DNA of 27,000 bases from a virus. Made by a program: the position numbers and the translations under genes. The stretch is taken from the IMG/VR virus record IMGVR_UViG_3300035698_003773, positions 1-27,000 of that record. One strand, 5' to 3'. Below the pieces are notes generated by a model. It saw only the letters and a list, made by a program, of their open reading frames with translations, had not been told where the DNA came from and ran no database searches. Of this stretch, positions 14,901-21,700 are shown in pieces. The number at the start of each line of letters is the position of its first letter. The stretch's first letter is position 1.

Positions 14901-15101
14901 ATGAAAGAAAATTTTTATGAGATGCATCGGTCAGAAGCTGTTCAGGTGTTATTAGGAAAAGATAAATTCGCTTCAAGATTCACTAACTTAAAATTGGCAG
15001 CACAACTGGAATCTCATTTCCCTGAAAAGTCGAGAATGTATTTGGTTAAAGAAGATCATTTACCGTTGGATAAAACCCGTCTAACCGCAAAGTCATTTTA
15101 A
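14901..15101 (+). CDS. Hypothetical protein, 66 aa, end of replication block
   Basis: No family recognised. It is a small basic, mostly helical protein (EAVQVLLGKDKFASRFTNLK) without cysteines or membrane segments. It starts 18 bases after the reductase and is the last gene before the terminator at 15132-15161, so it belongs to the replication and nucleotide transcription unit. Confidence 0.6.
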   Translation: MKENFYEMHRSEAVQVLLGKDKFASRFTNLKLAAQLESHFPEKSRMYLVKEDHLPLDKTRLTAKSF

Positions 15102-15131
15102 AACATTAAACAATTTACATATTCATTCCAA

Positions 15132-15161
15132 AGCGTGGTATTAATTTATCACGCTTTTTTT
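15132..15161 (+). terminator. Rho-independent terminator after replication block
   Basis: AGCGTG (15132-15137) pairs with CACGCT (15150-15155). The stem extends inward by a G-U and two A-T pairs around a TTAATT loop and runs directly into a tract of seven T's. It separates the replication block from the baseplate genes starting at 15183. Confidence 0.88.
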
Positions 15162-15182
15162 ATTTCTGAATATTTATGAAAT

Positions 15183-15632
15183 ATGAGCACATACGGTATA
15201 GATTATCCATTTAGAGACAGCACCGTTGGGAATTATGTTTCACTAACATCAACTCCTGAGAGGGAAGTTCGTGCTAATTTAATCCATTTGTTGTTGACAC
15301 GTAAAGGTAGTCGTTATTTTTTACCAGATTTTGGTACTAGGTTATATGAATTTATTTTTGAACAAAATGACTCTGTGTCGTATAGTCAGATTGAGGATGA
15401 GATTCGCGAGGGTGTAAGAAAGTATATCCCGAATTTAGATATTAACGAAATAAGTGTCATCAGCGCAGAAGATGATCCAGAAGAACCAACCTCACCTCAA
15501 GAAGAACAGGATGAAAGGTTATTTAGGGTTGGAGACTCTTCATCAAAACCATATACGGCTAAAGTACGGGTAGATTATACGGTTAATAATGGTGCATTTT
15601 CAACATCAGATTTTATAATATTAAACATTTAA
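15183..15632 (+). CDS. Baseplate wedge protein, T4 gp25 / GPW family
   Basis: Small baseplate wedge subunit that anchors sheath assembly in contractile tails. The 149-aa length matches the family. Characteristic features are the N-terminal YGIDYPFRDS, the helix TPEREVRANLIHLLLTRKGSR and the following FLPDFGTRLYEFIFE (about residues 54-68), typical of the gp25 core where 'R.G.R...P.fG..L..' is conserved. An acidic insertion (EDDPEEPTSPQEEQDE, about 96-111) interrupts the C-terminal strand region. It starts 22 bases after the terminator and ends 1 base before the next gene, as gp25-gp6 pairs commonly do. Confidence 0.85.
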   Translation: MSTYGIDYPFRDSTVGNYVSLTSTPEREVRANLIHLLLTRKGSRYFLPDFGTRLYEFIFEQNDSVSYSQIEDEIREGVRKYIPNLDINEISVISAEDDPEEPTSPQEEQDERLFRVGDSSSKPYTAKVRVDYTVNNGAFSTSDFIILNI

Positions 15633-15633
15633 C

Positions 15634-17466
15634 ATGTCAAAACAGATATCATACGGAGTAAGGGATTTTGCCGGTTTAAGGGATGAATTGGTTAAGTTGA
15701 CAAAAGAATACTATCCCGATTTAGTGTCTAATTTTAATGATGCATCGATTTATTCAGTATTACTGGATTTAAATGCTGCTGTGTCGGATAACTTACATTT
15801 CCACATTGACCGAGTATGGCAAGAAACAATGTTAGATTTTGCTCAAGAAAGAAAATCATTATTCCATATCGCAAAAACGTATGGGATTAGATTACCTGGT
15901 GCCAGACCATCTACCGCATTATGTGATTTTAGTATTAACGTACCAGCTTATAGTGATAAAGAAGATGAAAGATACGAGGGGATATTAAAAGCAGGATCTC
16001 AAGTATCGGGTGGTGGTCAGGTCTTTGAAACTCTTGAGGATGTTGATTTTTCGAGTCCATTTGATAGTAGCGGGGTGACGAATAGAACAAAAGTACCTAA
16101 TTTCAATAGTAACAATAAACTCATTTCTTATACGATAACAAAAAGAGCCGCTGTTGTTAATGGGATCTCTCGTATATATCGAAAAGTTGTCACTTCTACC
16201 GATCAAAAACCATTTTTAGAATTATATCTACCAGAACGAAACATTCTTGGGGTAACATCTGTCATTCACAAAAGTGGAACAGGTTACAATGCAAATCCGA
16301 CTGACGACGAGTTTATGTCAGCAACGAATAAGTGGTATGAGGTTAAATCGTTGATTGAAGATAAAGTTTTCATCGAAGATCCAACCGAAGCTTCCGATAG
16401 TGACACATATAAAGCGGGGGATTATACTTCAGTAACTAAGAAGTTTTATAGCGAGTATTCCCCAGAGGGTTATTTCTCATTAACTTTTGGTTCTGGAAAT
16501 GTCGACCCAATGGATAATCTGGACGATTATATGATAGGTTCAATGCAAGTCAATCTGGCAACTTTCTTAAATAACACCTCTTTAGGTGAAATTCCAAAAC
16601 CCAACACCACATTGTTTGTTAAATATCGTGTTGGAGGGGGTAAAGATACGAATATAGGGGTTAATGTCATCACAACTATGGATTCCTATGATTTCGTTGT
16701 AAACGGTCCAAATGCGTTTGTAAACAATCAAACAAGTCAATCGATGAGAGTGACCAATATCACACCAGCAATTGGTGGTGCCGACGCCCCGACCATCGAG
16801 GAAATGAGAAATATGATATCATATAATTTTTCAGCACAAAATAGAGCTGTCACGTTGCACGATTACAAATCATTAGTAGAGAACATGCCATCGACATACG
16901 GGGCACCCGCGAAAGTGAGTGTAATGGAAGAAGATAATAAGGTTCGAATTAAATTATTATCTTACGATGAGGCTGGTAACCTAATTGACACGGTATCCAA
17001 CACATTAAAAAATAACGTCATAAATTACCTGGCAAATTATAGAATGTTAAATGATTATATAGACATTCAGAGTGGTGAGGTAATTGACATGGGTGTAGAG
17101 GTGGATTTGGTTGTTAATAAGAACGAAAACTCAACCGATATAGTAAAGAATGTTATCGCCGAAATTACGGACTTTTTCTCAATTACCAAAAGAAAGATGG
17201 GTGACCCATTATTGGTTGGGGATTTATCGAAAGAGATTGGTAATGTTGGTGGCGTTGTCAACGTGGTTGAAATCCGAGTTTTCAACAAAATAGGTGGTAA
17301 TTATTCATCTGCCGAAGTGGCTCAATCATACGAGGATGATACCACCAAAGAAATTTTACAATCTGAAAGTACAATCTACATGAAAAACAATCAGATTTTC
17401 CAAATCAGATTTCCTAGTACTGATATAAAAATTAGAACAAAAAATTTATCTTCCACTACATATTAA
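15634..17466 (+). CDS. Baseplate wedge protein, T4 gp6 / baseplate J-like
   Basis: Likely the gp6-like wedge protein that joins wedges into the baseplate ring. The 610-aa length is close to T4 gp6 (660). The N-terminus (ISYGVRDFAGLRDELVKLTK, then FNDASIYSVLLDLNAAVSD, about 38-56) is typical of gp6/J-like proteins in this position, including the helical stretch in which each subunit contacts the next. The middle contains the beta-rich region (FSLTFGSGN-like) and NRAVTLHDYKSLVENMP (about 404-420), a hallmark of J-like proteins. The C-terminal part (DPLLVGDLSKEIGNVGGVVNVVEI) is also typical. It follows gp25-like directly. The TnpB element begins right after its stop. Confidence 0.82.
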   Translation: MSKQISYGVRDFAGLRDELVKLTKEYYPDLVSNFNDASIYSVLLDLNAAVSDNLHFHIDRVWQETMLDFAQERKSLFHIAKTYGIRLPGARPSTALCDFSINVPAYSDKEDERYEGILKAGSQVSGGGQVFETLEDVDFSSPFDSSGVTNRTKVPNFNSNNKLISYTITKRAAVVNGISRIYRKVVTSTDQKPFLELYLPERNILGVTSVIHKSGTGYNANPTDDEFMSATNKWYEVKSLIEDKVFIEDPTEASDSDTYKAGDYTSVTKKFYSEYSPEGYFSLTFGSGNVDPMDNLDDYMIGSMQVNLATFLNNTSLGEIPKPNTTLFVKYRVGGGKDTNIGVNVITTMDSYDFVVNGPNAFVNNQTSQSMRVTNITPAIGGADAPTIEEMRNMISYNFSAQNRAVTLHDYKSLVENMPSTYGAPAKVSVMEEDNKVRIKLLSYDEAGNLIDTVSNTLKNNVINYLANYRMLNDYIDIQSGEVIDMGVEVDLVVNKNENSTDIVKNVIAEITDFFSITKRKMGDPLLVGDLSKEIGNVGGVVNVVEIRVFNKIGGNYSSAEVAQSYEDDTTKEILQSESTIYMKNNQIFQIRFPSTDIKIRTKNLSSTTY

Positions 17467-17475
17467 TTTGTTTTT

Positions 17476-17520
17476 ATATCAAATAAATTATTTTAACTAA
17501 AATTTGATATTTAGTTAAAA
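17476..17520. repeat. Two interleaved perfect inverted repeats upstream of tnpB
   Basis: ATATCAAAT (17476-17484) is perfectly complementary to ATTTGATAT (17502-17510), and TTTTAACTAA (17491-17500) to TTAGTTAAAA (17511-17520). The order is A-B-A'-B', so the two stems overlap. A full pseudoknot looks strained because no base separates A' from B'. Mutually exclusive hairpins are more likely. It could be the left-end structure of the element, or a regulatory switch between the gp6-like gene and tnpB. Confidence 0.75.
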
Positions 17521-17559
17521 ACGTTGTACTTTCACAAATGACAGACTATTTAATAATAG

Positions 17560-18678
17560 ATGTTTAAAGGATATAAATACAGAATATTCCCAACCGAAAA
17601 ACAAAAAGACCAATTGCAACGGTATTTTGGGGTAAATAGGTTGGTTTATAATCTTGGTTTGGAAACGAAGACTGTTGCATATGTGTCTAATGAAAAGTCA
17701 ATATCTAAATATGATTTAATAAAACAATTACCCGAACTAAGAAAAGAGTTTGATTATATAAAGGACTGTCCAAGTCAAGTATTACAATATAGTATAATTA
17801 ATCTTGATACCGCCTATCAAAATTTTTTTAAATGTAAAGGACAATTCCCTAAATTTAAAAATAAATACACTAAACAGTCAATTACGTTCCCACAAGGGTT
17901 TGAAATATCTTTTGAGAATGATATTTTAAAATTACCTAAACTAAAAGAGGTTTCTATTGATTATCATAGAGAATTTAAAGGGGTACCTAAAAGAGTTACA
18001 TTAACAAAAACTACAACGGATAAATACTTTGCATCAATATTAGTTGATACCCAAACAGAATACCCAAAACAAAAGTCGGTTAAAACAGAAACATCGGTTG
18101 GTGTTGATTTTGGAATTAAAGATTTAGCAATTACTTCTGATGGTGCAGTATACGAAAATAAAAACTTTTTCAAATCACAACAAAAAACATTAAGAAAAGA
18201 ACAAAGAAGCCTTGCGAGAAAACAGAAGGGTTCAATAAATAGAAGAAAACAAAAATTAAAGGTAGCGTTACTGCAAGAGAAAATTCGTAACCAAAGGGTT
18301 GACTACTTACATAAAATATCTACTGAATTAGTAAACGCTTATGAAACAATTGTATTGGAAGATTTAGCGGTTAGCAATATGGTTAAAAACCATTGTCTCG
18401 CTAAAGCTATTTCTGATATGGGTTGGAGACAATTAAGAACGATGCTTGAATATAAAACTGAATGGCAAGGTAAAAACCTTGTTGTAATTGGTAGGTTTGA
18501 ACCAAGTAGTAAAGTGTGCTCTAATTGTGGATACCACAAGAAAGATTTAAAACTTTCAGATAGAATATATAATTGTAATAAGTGTGAGAATTCAATAGAT
18601 AGGGATTTAAATGCCGCGTATAACATAAAGAATTTTGGGGTTAGGGACAACCCTTTGTACGCTAATGTAAACCATTAG
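17560..18678 (+). CDS. tnpB: TnpB, RNA-guided nuclease of IS200/IS605 family
   Basis: TnpB proteins use an omegaRNA from the element's right end to cut DNA next to a short target motif; they are relatives of Cas12. The 372-aa protein appears complete: N-terminal helix-turn-helix/wedge region (KGYKYRIFPTEKQ, NRLVYNLGLE), RuvC-I D183 (GVDFGIKDLA), RuvC-II E267 (TIVLEDLAVSNM), a four-Cys zinc finger C320, C323, C339 and C342, and RuvC-III DRDLNAAYNI (347-356; D349 is the likely catalytic residue). All three catalytic acids are kept, so nuclease activity is plausible. The start at 17560 has no Shine-Dalgarno sequence. Codons are more AT-rich than those of the neighbouring tail genes, which fits acquisition. 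Confidence 0.92.
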   Translation: MFKGYKYRIFPTEKQKDQLQRYFGVNRLVYNLGLETKTVAYVSNEKSISKYDLIKQLPELRKEFDYIKDCPSQVLQYSIINLDTAYQNFFKCKGQFPKFKNKYTKQSITFPQGFEISFENDILKLPKLKEVSIDYHREFKGVPKRVTLTKTTTDKYFASILVDTQTEYPKQKSVKTETSVGVDFGIKDLAITSDGAVYENKNFFKSQQKTLRKEQRSLARKQKGSINRRKQKLKVALLQEKIRNQRVDYLHKISTELVNAYETIVLEDLAVSNMVKNHCLAKAISDMGWRQLRTMLEYKTEWQGKNLVVIGRFEPSSKVCSNCGYHKKDLKLSDRIYNCNKCENSIDRDLNAAYNIKNFGVRDNPLYANVNH

Positions 18679-18728
18679 GTTAAGCATTGTGCAAGAAACC
18701 ACACATCTTTTTAGTGTGGGTAGTTCAC
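18630..18728 (+). ncRNA. Putative omegaRNA (guide RNA scaffold) overlapping tnpB 3' end
   Basis: Three hairpins follow one another at the end of tnpB: GGGTT/AACCC (18638-18642 with 18649-18653), CTAATG/CATTAG (18662-18667 with 18673-18678, the second arm covering the stop codon) and CCACAC/GTGTGG (18699-18704 with 18714-18719). They end at GTAGTTCAC (18720-18728). In this family the guide RNA overlaps the tnpB 3' end and runs through the right end into the flanking DNA, which supplies the guide. The guide here would start about 18729. The exact 5' end of the RNA is not known. Confidence 0.5.
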
Positions 18729-18735
18729 GTATCTT

Positions 18736-18758
18736 ATAGAAAACTATAAAGTTTCTAT
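18736..18758 (+). other. Hairpin just before the giant tail gene, in the putative guide region
   Basis: ATAG (18736-18739) pairs with CTAT (18755-18758), and AAACT (18741-18745) with AGTTT (18750-18754), around an ATAA loop with one bulged A. It lies directly downstream of the TnpB right end and 11 bases before the ATG at 18770. It is probably original phage leader rather than element sequence. Confidence 0.55.
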
Positions 18759-18769
18759 TTATATTACAT

Positions 18770-21700
18770 ATGACACAAAAACACAGAATAAACACCAATA
18801 TCGGGAGAGATCAGAAAGTTAGTGTCGAGATTAATCAATCATGGGATTTGATGGAAATTCTCTCTCTGAAATTTTCACAAAAAGATGTTTTTGCTTCCGG
18901 TAATTGCTCTGAGTACGGTGTGGTTGTTGGACGCGTATCAGCCAACGACGGATTCGGTATCCCAAACGCAAAGGTTTCAATATTTATTCCACAAGATACT
19001 ATGGATGCGGATGACCCAGTCATCTCAGCATTATACCCATATCAAGAAATAAGTGATGTGGATGAAAATGGATATCGTTATAATTTATTACCTGAAAGAC
19101 AACAGCATTCTGGGCACGCTCCAACAGGGACGTTCCCCGACCAACAAGACATTTTAACCAGAGAAGAAGTTCTCGAAGTTTTTGAAAGTTATTACAAATA
19201 TACAGTAAAAACTAACGATGCTGGTGACTTCATGATTTGGGGAGTCCCAATTGGCGTTCAGACCATACATGTCGACTTAGATTTATCCGATATTGGTTGT
19301 TTCTCACTCAGACCTTATGATTTCATTAAAAAAGGATACGGGATTGATGATTTTGAGAGATATTACCAGTTCAAATCAAGTTCAGATATCGCAGGATTAC
19401 CACAAATTGTGACATTTGATAGAAGTATTGAAGTTTACCCATTATGGGGTAACGAGGATCTTTGTGAAATCGGGATAAGTAGAACTGATTTCGATTTGTC
19501 CGACAAAGGAATTAAGATAGAACCAATATCGTTGGTTTTATTGTCAACAGTTACAGATGATAGTAGTGATGCTGTTAAAAGGAACGGTAAGATTAGAAAG
19601 AACACTGGTTATAAATGTAATATACAAACTACGGGTGGACAAATTGAATGTGTTAGACAAACAGGTCAACAAGTTTATGGGTCAGACGGAGAAACAGTAT
19701 ACCCTGAGTTAGAATACTTTAACATATCAGAGGTTATTAATGAGGATGGCGTCGCGATGGTTCCCATCCCAATGAACTTGGAATATGTATACACAAATGA
19801 GTTTGGCGAAGAGGAAATCACAAATAACCCGAATAAAGGAATCCCAACCACTACGGTCACTAGGTTTAGATTTAGTTTAGATTATAAGTCATCAAAAATT
19901 GCAACGGCGAAATATCTCGTACCGAACATTCGAGAATTCAACCCATCTTCAACAGGAGAAAATGACAAATATGAATATCAGGAAAGTATGGTTACATCGT
20001 ACATGTTCTCTGATGTCTTTGAAGATTATTTAACAATTCCAACGGGTTCTACGATAACATTATCTAGCACAAATTATGGTACAACAGAAAAAGATCATAA
20101 AAAGGATCTAATGTTGGGGACAAATAATGATGGAATACCTGAAGATTATTTCTATAAATTTGTTTACGGTAAGGTTTATACGGTTTCTTCTTTTCAAGGA
20201 ACACATTATGAGACGGCAAGACGGGACGCATTTCTTGGTATTAAACAAATTCGTCCAGCTGAGGATGAGGATTGTGCCTCTCAAACGAATTATATTCCAA
20301 CAAATTTTGGATTTAAAAACCGAACAAAATTCTCATTATTACTCGCACAGGTAATATTATTTGTTCAGTATATTTTCGCGATTATTCTTGTAAAATTTGC
20401 TGAGGTCTTTGGGGCGTTTTTATATCGTGTGGGGGTACAGATGTATAATGTTACAATTTTAAAACGATGGAGACCACTCCAAAGGATAGGGGAAAGGTTT
20501 CAAGATATGGGGTATCGAATACAAGATAGATTCACAAAAATATTACCATTAACAATTTATCCTGATTGTGAAGAATGTACGAGTGATGATGATGCGTTTA
20601 CAACCGATTCATCATATATTGACAATTATTGTCGAATGGGAGAATTGGGCATGAACGTTATTGTTGATAATGGTACTGTCTACGCCTATACTCCACTTTA
20701 TAACCCCGCCTTTTACTATACAGGGTCAACGCCTAGTTATTTATCCAACGGAGACGATCCATATAATGGATTATTTCCAGAGGACACAGCCCAAGATATT
20801 GAAGATTTATGCTCAGGTAAAACCCCTGTTAGTTTTTGGGATTTACGTGATATGGACGACGAAACAGTAGTACCGATTACCCCAGATTATAGAACAGAAC
20901 AATTTTTTGCTCAAATGTATTCATTTCGAGAAGATTGGGATCAACCATCTATTGTTAGTGGTTCAACGGGGTTTGGTGAGGTGACACTTTTCTTTAATGA
21001 TCGAGCCTCCCCATATGACAGGCCGGAAGACACTATTATGAATTATGGTAATCCGGGTGCTTGGGGAACTGATACCTTATATATTCAGAAAACATATGCT
21101 GAATGGTTAGAACTAACAGGTATGGATTTGGAAACGGATAGTGATTTGGTAGATTGGATAAACGATGAGCGTGATTTGAATATTGTATTGAGATTATATA
21201 ATAAAGACTGGCCAAAAAACACGCCAGACGATAGTGGTGGTCTTGATATTGAAACCGGATGTGAGAAATATGATAAAATGTATAATGAAACGGTAACTCT
21301 TGGTTATATATGGTCGTCTGGATCCACATATGGTTCATTTTTACAACCTTGGAATCCAACCGGAATACCTGAATCAGTTGAGAATGTGGCATCATATTCC
21401 GACGCTCCAGGTTTCTTAGAATTCCTTCCAGATACAATCCCCGTAGCTCCGTATGCAAATTTAATGTCCACATTGGTTGGTAATTCGTCGACAGGTAGGA
21501 TGCCATTTAAACTTTTCTTTAAGAAAATTGGGTTACAGGTGTATGATAGGAAAACAAAATCGGGATTATCAGAATTTAGGGATGGGATCTTTACTATTAT
21601 TCCAGTAATTTCGGGAAAGAGTTATAGTGTGAAATTTTTACAAGAATGGTACAGAAGAAAACGAATCGGATTAACGTTTTGTGGTGGTGTTGTGAATTAT

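Larger units (their letters stand above)
17467..18728 (+). mobile_element. IS200/IS605-type element carrying TnpB only (left boundary unresolved)
   Basis: The insertion lies between the gp6-like gene and a giant tail gene and comprises a structured left flank, an intact tnpB and a structured right end closing near TTCAC (18724-18728). No TnpA (Y1 transposase) is present, so the element cannot move by itself. The left boundary is not determined: a TTGAT (17504-17508) resembles the ISDra2 target motif, but that family's motif need not apply. The right end is inferred from the last stable hairpin (18699-18719) followed by GTAGTTCACG, as in IS605-family right ends. Confidence 0.55.

Noticed and set aside
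21036-21506. 156-codon open frame on the minus strand
   Set aside because: Lies inside the 1667-aa tail gene and has an antisense-like composition rich in His, Tyr and Leu.
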